Shown piece after piece: positions 1 to 10,200 of a stretch of DNA of 64,000 bases. This DNA is from Flavobacterium psychrophilum. GTDB lineage: Bacteria; Bacteroidota; Bacteroidia; Flavobacteriales; Flavobacteriaceae. The notes beneath the pieces were generated by a model. That model saw nothing but the letters and a program-made list of their open reading frames with translations. It had not been told where the DNA came from and did no database searches. Each line of letters begins with the position of its first letter. Position 1 is the first letter of the stretch. Both the position numbers and the translations under genes were made by a program. The DNA lies in assembly GCA_945862065.1 (NCBI GenBank), contig CAMAWT010000008.1, positions 1-64,000 on the forward strand, written 5' to 3'.

Positions 1-3000
1 GGATTATGTGTTGGGTCAGACTTTTATATAACAGTTACGGTTAATCCAAAACCAGTTATTTTTGATAGAGTCGATACTATTTGTAGCGCCACTGCTTTTA
101 CATTAACTCCTTCGAATTCTAATCCATCAGCAACCACTATAGTTCCTGCGAACACCACTTATACTTGGACGGTTGCAACCAATACGAATGTTACAGGACA
201 GAGTGATCAAACTACGGGTCAAAGTTCAATTAGTCAAACTTTAACGAATTTGACGAATAGTGCACAGGATGTAATTTATACGGTAACACCACGATCTGGT
301 GATGCTGGTAATTGTATTGGTGCCACGTTTACGATTACCGTAACGGTAAATCCAAGACCTGAAATTCCAATACAAACGACTGCTATTTGTAGTGGGGAAA
401 ATTTTGGGATTGATTTGCAAAATGCAACTCCAAATTCACAAACTATTGTGCCGTTAAATACTACTTACAGTTGGGGTGCTCCTTCGGTTACTGGTGGTAT
501 TACTGGTGGTATTGAAAGATTTGATAAAAATTTTGTATACGCAACTCTCATCAACCCTACTAACATACCACAAATTGCAACTTATATCGTAACTCCGACT
601 TCTGGTGATTCTGGATATTGCGTTGGGCCAACTTTTATAGTTGAAGTAACAGTTAATCCAAAACCAGTTATTTTTGAAAAAACACAAACTATTTGTAGTG
701 GAACTTCTTTTTTAATACAACCTGAAAATTCCAATCCGTCAAATAACACCATCGTTCCGATAAACACAACTTATACATGGACTGTTGAACCAAATGCCAA
801 TGTAACAGGGCAAAGTGATGTGTCAACTGGTCAGTTAGTTATTAGTCAAACATTGACAAATAATACCAATATAATTCAAACAGTGGTTTATACAGTAACC
901 CCAACATCGGGTGCTGCAGGAAACTGCGTTGGAGATACTTTTACAATTGCAGTAACTGTAAATCCTACGCCAGTAATACCGACTCAAACAGTGGTTATTT
1001 GTAGTAATGATACTTTTGATAAAGTTTTAACTAATGGGAGTCCTGATGCAGCTACAATAATTCCTGTTAATACTACTTATTCGTGGAGTGCTCCAATTGT
1101 TACAGGGGAAATTACTGGAGGTACAACGGGCACTAACCAAACAAGAATTTTCGGAACTTTATCTAACCCTACGGTTTTCATTCAAACGGCAACTTATACA
1201 GTTACAGCAACTTCAGGAGATGTTGGAAGTTGTGTGTCGAGTCCATTTGATGTTGTGGTCACGGTAAATCCGCTTCCGGTACTTTCATTAGGAAATATTG
1301 TCCCAGTGAACACTATGGATATACATTTCTTGATTCCATATACTACCAATTTTAACCTTACTAATTTCAGTTTAAATACAAATAATTCTGCGGCATTGCC
1401 AATGTTTGAAACAATTACGAATGCTGCTATATCGACGTCACCTTTAGACATCCCATTGCCCGAATTTAATAATACGGGTACTTATAATTTTGATTTAGTA
1501 ATTAAAGATATTAATGGATGTATTTCGTTGCCAAATTCATTAAATTTGGTTATTAATATGATTAAAGTTTTAGATAAAAATGCGAAAAGAATGATAATTC
1601 CATCGGATGCAACTAATAGAAATGGAGCTAGAGGTTTTGGATTTGGAAGAACAAATAACGGACAAATTGTTTCAGCGCCAAATATAACAAGAATAGCACT
1701 TTCTGATGCGGCATCGATTACGGAAACAGCAGCATCATTTTCGGTATCTATTGTAAATGTTAAAGGGGGTGCTGTAACTTCTAGAGGTATTTGTTGGAGT
1801 ACCTCAATAAATCCAACAACAGAAAATTCAATTGCTTTAGATACTGGAACTGCAGGAAATTATAGTATTTCAATTACTGGTGCACTTGGTGGAACTAAAT
1901 ATTATGTTCGTTCATTTATTACCAATAATTTAGGCACTGTATATAGCCGACAAGTTAGTTTTACAACAACTTCTATTCTTCCAACGATTTCTACTACAGC
2001 AATAACTGCCATTACTTCAACGTCGGCAAGTTCTGGTGGGACAGTAACTTCAAATGGAGGCGCTACAATAATTTCTCAAGGTGTTTGTTGGAGTACATTG
2101 CCATCACCTTCAATTACAGATGAAAAAACTATTGATGGCATTACAACTTCTTTTACAAGTAGTATCAATGGATTGGAGAATGGAACTACTTATTATGTAA
2201 GAGCTTATGCTACCAATAGTGTAGGAACTTCTTACGGAAATGAAATTAGTTTTACAACTTTAGCTGTTATCCCTACGGTTAACACTACGTCAATATATTC
2301 TATAACTGCAAGAAAGGGTAATTCCGGTGGAACTGTTTTATCAACAGGAGGTGCTGAAATAATTGCTCAAGGTGTTTGTTGGAGTACATCACCAACACCA
2401 ACAATTGCTGACTACATTACCAGCGATGGAACTTCTTCACCTTTCGATAGTTTTATCGAGGAGTTGAATCATGCTACAACCTATTATGTAAGAGCCTATG
2501 CAACAAATAGTGTTGGAACTGGTTACGGAAGTCAAAAAACTTTTACAACTTTAGCGATAGTTCCTACTGTTACCACTACTGCAATTTCTTCTATTACTGC
2601 AACTACCGCTATTTCAGGTGGAACAGTCACAGATACAGGAGGCGATACAATTATTGAACAAGGGGTTTGTTGGAGTACTTCTCCAGAACCAACAATAGAT
2701 AATTCTAAGACTATTGATGGAACTACAACTCCGTTTTCAAGTAGTATTACAGGATTGGCTTATGCGACTACATATTATTTGAGGTCTTATGCTACCAATA
2801 GTATTGGTACTTCTTATGGAAGTGAAATAAGTTTTACCACATTAGCGGTTGCTCCTACTGTTACTACTACTGCAATTTCAAATACTACATCAACAACCGC
2901 AAGTTCGGGCGGAACAGTAACGGCTACAGGTGGTGCAGCAATAACCGCACAAGGGGTTTGTTGGAGTACTTCACCATCACCAACAACATATAATTCTAAG

Positions 3001-4071
3001 ACTATTGATGGAACTACAACACCGTTTACAAGTAGCATAACGGGATTAACAGCTGGAACTACTTATTATTTGAGATCTTATGCTACCAATAGTATAGGGA
3101 CTTCTTATGGAAGTGAAATAAGTTTTACCACATTAGCGGTTGCTCCAACAGTAACTACTACTTCAATTTCAAATACAACATCAACAACTGCAAGTTCTGG
3201 TGGGACTGTTACAAATACAGGTGGCGCAGTAATAACTGTACAAGGAGTTTGTTGGAGCACAACATCAGGGCCAACAACGGATAATTCTAAGACTATTGAT
3301 GGAACTACAACACCGTTTGCAAGTAGCATAACGGGATTAACAGCTGGCACTACTTATTTTGTAAGAGCGTATGCTACTAATAGTGTTGGGACTTCTTATG
3401 GAAATGAAATTAGTTTTACAACTTCTTCAAATATTAATACGAATGGATTGAAATTGTATTTAGATTCCAATAATTCTTCAAGTTATTCAGGTACAGGCAA
3501 TATTTGGTATGATTTAAGTGGCAATGGAAATAATGGTACACTTGTAAATAACCCAACAGTAAATGGTGGAAATATGGAATTTAATGGTGCAAATTATGTG
3601 AATATTCCGCATTCTTCAAGCATTGCTCCAAGCACAGGATTAATTACAGTTACAACTTGGTTTAAAGCAACTACAACTGGAGCAATAAACCAAAATATAA
3701 TTTATAATAAAGAAGACGAATATGAATTGGCTGCAGGTGGTGGAGCAATTACTTATGCATATAAACCATTTTGGTCTTGGGAAGGAAACATCGCTTTCAA
3801 CTTGAATCAATGGTATCAAGTAACAATTACATATGATCAATCATATCAAAGAGTTTATGTAAATGGAATTGAGGCTTTTTCAAGAGCTCAAACTGGTGTT
3901 ATAGGAACTTCCGCAACAAAGGATTTAAGAATAGGAGCAAGGAATGCGCCATCAGCTGCAAACTCATTTTTTACTGGAAGTATTCCTGTACTAATGATTT
4001 ACGATAGAGTACAAAATGCTTCAGAGGTATTGGATAATTTTAATGCTCAAAAAGCAAGATTTGGATATTAA
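1..4071 (+). CDS. Giant surface adhesin, PKD-like/Fn3/LamG, 5' partial
   Basis: The reading frame is open from base 1, so the start codon and signal peptide lie outside the window; the visible part is about 1356 residues. Order seen: about five PKD-like repeats, each ending in a V-T-V-N-P motif and carrying a conserved Cys pair (roughly residues 1-450); a short linker; six fibronectin-III-like repeats of about 97 residues marked by GVCWST and T(T/Y)Y(Y/F)(V/L)R (about 560-1140); and a C-terminal LamG/concanavalin-like domain starting at NGLKLYLDSNNSS. It is probably an exported adhesin. No typical Lys/Arg-ended type IX secretion C-terminal domain is visible. It heads a run of surface genes on the same strand. 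Product class is secure; ligand is unknown. Confidence 0.85.
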   Translation, partial: GLCVGSDFYITVTVNPKPVIFDRVDTICSATAFTLTPSNSNPSATTIVPANTTYTWTVATNTNVTGQSDQTTGQSSISQTLTNLTNSAQDVIYTVTPRSGDAGNCIGATFTITVTVNPRPEIPIQTTAICSGENFGIDLQNATPNSQTIVPLNTTYSWGAPSVTGGITGGIERFDKNFVYATLINPTNIPQIATYIVTPTSGDSGYCVGPTFIVEVTVNPKPVIFEKTQTICSGTSFLIQPENSNPSNNTIVPINTTYTWTVEPNANVTGQSDVSTGQLVISQTLTNNTNIIQTVVYTVTPTSGAAGNCVGDTFTIAVTVNPTPVIPTQTVVICSNDTFDKVLTNGSPDAATIIPVNTTYSWSAPIVTGEITGGTTGTNQTRIFGTLSNPTVFIQTATYTVTATSGDVGSCVSSPFDVVVTVNPLPVLSLGNIVPVNTMDIHFLIPYTTNFNLTNFSLNTNNSAALPMFETITNAAISTSPLDIPLPEFNNTGTYNFDLVIKDINGCISLPNSLNLVINMIKVLDKNAKRMIIPSDATNRNGARGFGFGRTNNGQIVSAPNITRIALSDAASITETAASFSVSIVNVKGGAVTSRGICWSTSINPTTENSIALDTGTAGNYSISITGALGGTKYYVRSFITNNLGTVYSRQVSFTTTSILPTISTTAITAITSTSASSGGTVTSNGGATIISQGVCWSTLPSPSITDEKTIDGITTSFTSSINGLENGTTYYVRAYATNSVGTSYGNEISFTTLAVIPTVNTTSIYSITARKGNSGGTVLSTGGAEIIAQGVCWSTSPTPTIADYITSDGTSSPFDSFIEELNHATTYYVRAYATNSVGTGYGSQKTFTTLAIVPTVTTTAISSITATTAISGGTVTDTGGDTIIEQGVCWSTSPEPTIDNSKTIDGTTTPFSSSITGLAYATTYYLRSYATNSIGTSYGSEISFTTLAVAPTVTTTAISNTTSTTASSGGTVTATGGAAITAQGVCWSTSPSPTTYNSKTIDGTTTPFTSSITGLTAGTTYYLRSYATNSIGTSYGSEISFTTLAVAPTVTTTSISNTTSTTASSGGTVTNTGGAVITVQGVCWSTTSGPTTDNSKTIDGTTTPFASSITGLTAGTTYFVRAYATNSVGTSYGNEISFTTSSNINTNGLKLYLDSNNSSSYSGTGNIWYDLSGNGNNGTLVNNPTVNGGNMEFNGANYVNIPHSSSIAPSTGLITVTTWFKATTTGAINQNIIYNKEDEYELAAGGGAITYAYKPFWSWEGNIAFNLNQWYQVTITYDQSYQRVYVNGIEAFSRAQTGVIGTSATKDLRIGARNAPSAANSFFTGSIPVLMIYDRVQNASEVLDNFNAQKARFGY
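1678..3424 (+). repeat. Six tandem Fn3-coding repeats (~290 bp)
   Basis: Six in-frame units of about 290 bp lie inside the adhesin gene. The GVCWST-like codons recur near 1786, 2081, 2372, 2668, 2956 and 3250. Units five and six are the most alike at DNA level: stretches around 2990-3060 and 3287-3355 are nearly base-identical, which suggests recent duplication or gene conversion. Confidence 0.85.
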
Positions 4072-4132
4072 TCAACATTTATAAATAACAAATAAAAATA
4101 AAACAGAATTCAATAATAAAAACAACAAAATT

Positions 4133-6661
4133 ATGAAACGTACCTTACTATTAGCTTCAATTGGTTTATTTATGCTTTGCATGATATCAAACACGGCCTC
4201 TGCACAAGCGGTTTTAAAAGTTGGATCGAATCAACACAGTATTCAACCCAAAGCAGTTTTAGAAATTGAAAGTACTACCAAAGGTTTTTTACCTCCAAGA
4301 ATGACCGAAGCTCAAATGAATTCAATGACTGCAACGGGAAATGTAGAAGGTATGATTGTTTGGTGTACCGATTGTGCCTCTACATCAGGTTCAAGATTAA
4401 TGATCAATAATGGTTCTGGATGGTCATTACTATTAGGCAATAAATTAGCAAATACTAAATTATTAGTCGGAAACAGTTCAGGAGTTGCTGAAGAACTTGC
4501 AACTTCTGGTTTTGGAAGTATTATTTTGAATGATTCACCAGCATTGATAAACCCTAATTTAGGAACACCGTCTGCAGGTATAGCTACCAATTTGACAGGC
4601 TTGCCATTGACTACAGGTGTAACGGGTATTTTACCTATTGCAAATGGTGGTACAGGATCTTCTTCACAAAATTTTGTGGACATTACTAATGACCAAACAG
4701 TTGCGGGGGCTAAAACTTTTAGTTCAGATTTGAAAGTAAATGGATTAACAGTAGGAAAGGGAAAAGGTACGACCCTTAATAATTCTGTTTTAGGATTGGA
4801 TGCAATGAACAGTAACTCTTCGGGCGATTCTAGTGTTGCCATTGGGAAAACATCTTTATATTCTAACACAACAGGTTCAAATAATACTAGTGTTGGAGAA
4901 GCTTCACTTTATTCAAACACCACAGGAAGTAGTAATGCTGCATATGGAGCTAACGCTTTAAGAGATCTTAACATATTAAATGGAACAGGAGGTAACACAG
5001 CTGTAGGAACAAACACTGGTAGAGGTATTATTACAGGTACTAATAACACTATTATTGGTGCGGGTGTTCAAGGTTTGGATACCACTTTAACAAACAATAT
5101 TATACTTTCTAGCGGTGACGGAGTTATAAAAGCTCGTCACAATGGAACGGACTGGTCATTAACAGGAAAAGTGAACGCTACAGAATTTGTTGGATCATTA
5201 ACAGGAACGGCTTCAACTGTAACTACTAATGCAAATTTAATAGGGCAAGTAACAAGTGTGGGAAACACAACTACTATTGCAGCATCACCGTCTTTAACAG
5301 GAACACCAACTGCACCAACACCTTTGTTAACTGATAATTCAACTCAAATAGCTACAACGGCATTTGTAAAATCAATAAATAATACCAATGCCAATTTGTC
5401 TGGACCAATAACAAGTTCTGGAAATACAACCTCAGTAAATTCTCAAACTGGAACAGGATCTAAATTTGTAATGGATACAGCTCCAACTTTGGTTACACCC
5501 GTTTTAGGTGTTGCAACTGCAACAAGTGTTAATGGTACTGCAATTCCAACTTCCAAAACATTGGTAGTAACAACCGATAAATTGAATGCACTAGCTGCTA
5601 CTACATCATCCGAATTTGCCGGAGTTATTTCTGACGAAACAGGATCAGGACCTGTCGTATTATCTGTGTCACCAGCATTAACAGGAATACCAACATCTCC
5701 TACTGCAGCATCAACTGATAGCTCGACTCAAATAGCAACAACTGCTTTTGTAAAGGCAGTAGCCTCTTCTTCAAACTTTGTAGATCTTACCAACGCACAA
5801 ACGGTTGCAGGAGTTAAAACTTTTAGTTCAAATGCTTCTTTTAACGGACAAACCATCGGTAGAGGAAATACTACAGGTACAGAAAACCTAGCTGTTGGAG
5901 CAAATGCAATGAATGGAGTTAGTGGTGGTTCTAGAAATACTGCTATAGGATATGCTGCCATGCAAAGTTATGTTGGAACTGGTTTTGATAACAATACTAG
6001 TATAGGATACAATAACATGATTGCTCTAACTTCAGGTACAGGAAACACATCAGTGGGAGCAGAATCAATGTCTGCGCTTTTAACTGGAACTTCTAATACT
6101 TCTGTAGGAAATCAATCACTAATTGCTACTACAGGAAGTTCAAATGTTGGTATTGGAAAAGGTGCCGGAAATGCTAATACAACTGGTTCAAATAATACAA
6201 TGATTGGAACTGGCGCAAATGTAAATACTGGCGCTTTAACAAATACAACTGCTATTGGTTATAACGCAACGGTTACAACTAGCAATACCATTCAATTAGG
6301 TAATACAGCAGTTACCGATGTTAAAACAAGCGGAACATTTACAGCAGATGCAGTTACCTATCCAAAAGCACACGGTTCAAGCGGTCAAGTGTTGTCTACC
6401 ACTGGAAGTGGCACACTAGTTTGGATAACAGCATCGGTTATTGATGAATCTAAAGAATTTAGTGCATCGGCATCACAAACCGTATTTCAATTAACACAAA
6501 CACCATCAACAAACAGTAAAGTAAAAATGTTTGTTAATGGAATTAGAATAAGTAATACAGCTTACACATTGAGCGGAAGTACATTAACGTATGTGCCAGC
6601 CAACAATGGTTCTTATAATTTGGCTCTTGGTGATAGAATTCAAATTGATTTCTTTAGATAA
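4133..6661 (+). CDS. Secreted tail-fibre/YadA-head-like repeat protein
   Basis: 842 residues with a clear signal peptide (MKRTLLLASIGLFML...TASAQ). An N-terminal segment with PKAVLEIESTTKGFLPPRM is typical of Bacteroidota exported fibre proteins. Then come tail-fibre-like modules (ILPIANGGTG; STQIATTAFVK occurs twice, as does the QTVAGxKTFSS block) and YadA-head-like repeats rich in NTxxG, SxAIG and NTAIGY. The C-terminus has a short beta module ending in DRIQIDFFR. These features suggest a beta-helical or trimeric fibre on the cell surface. It lies 61 bp after the adhesin, so it may share its transcript. There are no phage structural genes nearby, so the likeness to tail fibres is one of fold, not evidence of a prophage. 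Function is unknown. Confidence 0.8.
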   Translation: MKRTLLLASIGLFMLCMISNTASAQAVLKVGSNQHSIQPKAVLEIESTTKGFLPPRMTEAQMNSMTATGNVEGMIVWCTDCASTSGSRLMINNGSGWSLLLGNKLANTKLLVGNSSGVAEELATSGFGSIILNDSPALINPNLGTPSAGIATNLTGLPLTTGVTGILPIANGGTGSSSQNFVDITNDQTVAGAKTFSSDLKVNGLTVGKGKGTTLNNSVLGLDAMNSNSSGDSSVAIGKTSLYSNTTGSNNTSVGEASLYSNTTGSSNAAYGANALRDLNILNGTGGNTAVGTNTGRGIITGTNNTIIGAGVQGLDTTLTNNIILSSGDGVIKARHNGTDWSLTGKVNATEFVGSLTGTASTVTTNANLIGQVTSVGNTTTIAASPSLTGTPTAPTPLLTDNSTQIATTAFVKSINNTNANLSGPITSSGNTTSVNSQTGTGSKFVMDTAPTLVTPVLGVATATSVNGTAIPTSKTLVVTTDKLNALAATTSSEFAGVISDETGSGPVVLSVSPALTGIPTSPTAASTDSSTQIATTAFVKAVASSSNFVDLTNAQTVAGVKTFSSNASFNGQTIGRGNTTGTENLAVGANAMNGVSGGSRNTAIGYAAMQSYVGTGFDNNTSIGYNNMIALTSGTGNTSVGAESMSALLTGTSNTSVGNQSLIATTGSSNVGIGKGAGNANTTGSNNTMIGTGANVNTGALTNTTAIGYNATVTTSNTIQLGNTAVTDVKTSGTFTADAVTYPKAHGSSGQVLSTTGSGTLVWITASVIDESKEFSASASQTVFQLTQTPSTNSKVKMFVNGIRISNTAYTLSGSTLTYVPANNGSYNLALGDRIQIDFFR

Positions 6662-6834
6662 TCTCTGTTTTAATTAAAAAATAAGGTTTTAATAAAGAAA
6701 ATAGCATATGTCGAAACAGAAATCATTTAATGCTAATTCTAAATAAAATGTAAATTAAATTAATTGTTAAAAATGATGTAAAGAAATTTTTTAAAGTCAT
6801 TTTAAAACAAAACAAATTACAAAAATATTAAATT

Positions 6835-7260
6835 ATGAAAAAAATATTCTTTTTACTGTTAACTTTTGTTATTTCAAACGTACAGTCGCAAACAACGGTT
6901 TCAAATACAGATAATGATCAGTTGGTTCAAAAGTGTTTGGTGTTTCAACCCTTGATTGATAAAATACCTACAGGAGTTCAAGGAATGATGACTGATTTTT
7001 ACATTTTTGGAAATAATAATGAATTTGGTTTATCACAAAATCTAATGGTAAATGGCAAAAACATCTCTTTTCTTGGTAAAGGAGAGTTAAGTCCAACAAA
7101 GCCTTATTTTATTTTCTTCACAATGAATATTGATGGAGATAAAGCGTTCGTAAGGTATTATTTTAATTACACAAATAATGGTATAGAAACTACAATTCCT
7201 ATTACAATAGATTTTATAAAAACAAACTCGGTATGGCAAGTCCTTCAACATACTATATAA
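6835..7260 (+). CDS. Small exported protein of unknown function
   Basis: 141 residues with a signal peptide (MKKIFFLLLTFVISNVQSQ). The remainder is a compact beta-rich domain with alternating hydrophobic residues, such as KAFVRYYFNYTNNG and TIPITIDFIKT. I do not recognise the family. The start is the first ATG after an AT-rich 173-bp gap. Its end abuts the next surface gene, whose likely start is 5 bp further on, so the two are probably co-transcribed. A role as an accessory or assembly factor for the neighbouring surface proteins is only a guess from position. Confidence 0.7.
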   Translation: MKKIFFLLLTFVISNVQSQTTVSNTDNDQLVQKCLVFQPLIDKIPTGVQGMMTDFYIFGNNNEFGLSQNLMVNGKNISFLGKGELSPTKPYFIFFTMNIDGDKAFVRYYFNYTNNGIETTIPITIDFIKTNSVWQVLQHTI

Positions 7261-7265
7261 AAGCA

Positions 7266-10200
7266 ATGAACATGAATCTTAAAAATACATCAACCACTAT
7301 TTTTTTTAAAATAATAGTAGTTTTTTTACTATTTTCTTTGCAGATAAACGCACAGACTTATAGGATTTTAAATAACGGAAATAGAAGGATTGGAAATGGG
7401 AATGAAAATTCAATAAATGCTTCTGGAAATATGCAGCAACCATTTTATAAAAATGGTTCTAATTGGGTTAAATTAACTTATAACACGTATCCATTAGATA
7501 TCCGATGGGGAGTAGGTGGGTCGGGATCCAATTGGAATACAAGTGGGACTATGGTTGACAACCCATCAGTTTCAAATGCTGTATATGATTACAGTGGGTT
7601 TACAATTACTAATGCTAGCACTGGTGATGGATATGGAGTGATTAAATTTTCTGGTAACATTACTATTGCTTCACAGCTCTTTTTTGTAGAAAACACATAT
7701 ACACTTGGAATATCAGATGGTTTTTTTAAAGTAAAAACAAAAATTACCAATAGAAGTGCTTCAACTGCAACTAATGTTAGACTTTGGGTGGGTACTCGTG
7801 ATGACTGGATTGGATCAACAGATTCGCCTACTAAAGAAAGAGGAAATTTGGTTGACGGTACATTTACTATTATTCCAAATATGACAACACAGGCTAAAGC
7901 AATAAAGGTTTCTACTGGAAATGAAGCTATATTGATGTTCAGTAATTCTTCAAGGGCATATTCAACTATTAGTACTTGTTGTTACTTTACAAATGCAACT
8001 AACCAAAATCCTGCTACAAATGTTACAACCCAAACGGGTGATGGATCTTACGCGGTTTACGCCCGTTTTAATGATTTGTTAGTAAATCAAAGTGACGAGT
8101 TGGACTGGTATTATGCTGCCGGAACTCTTGCTCAAATTAATGCAATCATCCTTGCGGTAGCTCAAGCAGCCAGTTCTGTTCAAAACATTACCTATAACTC
8201 CGCAGATTATTCTTATACTGCAACTCAAAGTGGAACTACAAGTTATGTTTTGGTCCCATCAGGATCAACGGTACCAACAGCTTCACAAGTTGAAGCAGGT
8301 GTTAGCTATACAGGAGGAACTGTGATTTCTAGTAGCTCAATTGCAACTACTGCTAACCAAGCTAACACGTATAATTTTACTGGGCTTAACCCTAATACAG
8401 CTTATACGGTATATGCAGTAACAAAATATTTTGATGGAACTAACAATGTATTCACCTCAATACAAACTACTAATTTCACCACACTTTTTCAACCACCTAC
8501 TATATCTAATTTTAATAATATTAGTAAAATGTATAATGATGCTCCTTTCACTATTGTTGCTCCTACATCAAATAGTTCTGGTGCTTTTACCTATACAAGT
8601 AGTAATACTTCGGTAGCCACTGTAAGCGGAAATACAATAACTATACTTAGAGGAGGCACAAGTACTATTACAGCTACTCAAGCCGCAAATGGTAATTTTT
8701 TAAGTGGTTCTACAACGGCAACTTTAACCGTTTCATATGACCCACCCATTTTTACCTTTAATCCATCAGGGTTTTCGCAAACAATGTGTGCAGGTTCTTC
8801 ATCCATATCAGTTGCTGTTAATGGTGGTGGTGATGCAATAGCAAGTTATACTTGGTACAAGAATGCCGCTCCTTCAAACATAGGAGGGACACAAATTGGA
8901 ACTCCCATTTCTTCAACATTAACTACGAATACTTTTTCTCCAACAGATTCAGGAGCTTTTTATTACTATGCCACTGTTACAACCGCTGGGGGACTTACAG
9001 CAACAAGCGAGATTTCAGGACAGATTACCGTAAATGCTATTCCAGTAATAAATAGTCAATCTACTTCCTCGCAACCCATTTGTATTAATGGAACTGCCAC
9101 AGCTATGTCCGTTACAGCAACAGCAGGTAGCGGAACATTGTACCGCTATAAATGGTTTAGTAATACTACTGCATCTACTACTGGAGGAACACTAGAGGCG
9201 ACAACTTTATCTTCTACGTCAACAAATACGTATACACCAGATACTACTGTTTCTGGCACAAAATATTATTATGCAGAAGTAACCAATTCCAATGGTTGTG
9301 TCGTTAAAAGTGCTATATCTGGTGCTGTAACAATCAGTCCTCCATCGGTTGGGGGTACCGTAACTTCTTCAAATATGTTTATGGCAAGTGGTGGACTACC
9401 TTCCATGACCTTGACAGGTAACACAGGCACTATAGTTTGGCAAAAATCTTCGGATGGTCTTACAGGATGGACATCAGCCACAGGTACAGGAACAACAGCT
9501 CAAACTTTTACAAGTTCTGCATTAACAACATCTACTTTTTTTAGAGCACTGGTTACTAGTGGTGGCTGTACTTCTGATGTAAGCACTGTAATTAAAATCA
9601 CTATTACAACAACACCCATTACTTCAACAGGTAATGTAAATTCTGTTTGTTATAGCGCCAATGCGCAAACTACAACATTGACTTACACGGCATCTGCAGG
9701 TAGTCCAAATTCGTATTCTATAGATTGGGATTATACTGCAAACAATGCTGGTTTGGCAGACCAAGGCGCTACTACATATACTTTTCTTAACGGTGGTGGA
9801 ATTATGACAGGAGTCGTTATACCTGCAGGATTGAATGTTGGGTTATACAATGGTGTTTTAACAGTTACCAATGGTACAGGTACATCAACGTTACCTATCA
9901 AAATCGCTATAGGTTCTATTTCAGGTAGTATTAGCGGAGGTACTTCAGTTATTATTGGTACAAATAGCACTGTATTAACACTAGAGGGGCATTCTGGATC
10001 TATTGTTTGGCAATCTTCTCCAAATAATAGTACTTTTACTACCATCCCAGGAGCCACTTCATCCACTTACACTGTCACTAATTTGAACAGTACCACCTTT
10101 TATCGGGTATTGGTTACTAATGGTAGCTGCACTGCAGCAACCTCTTCAACAGCTAATATAACTGTAATGCCTAATTCAAATAGGTTTGGAATTTACGGTA

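Noticed and set aside
4133..6661. Prophage tail-fibre gene
   Set aside because: It has a bacterial signal peptide and lies in a surface-protein locus with no phage genes.
7233..7265. Earlier ATG start for the ~1930-residue surface protein
   Set aside because: It overlaps the previous gene and would bury the signal peptide behind an extra polar stretch.
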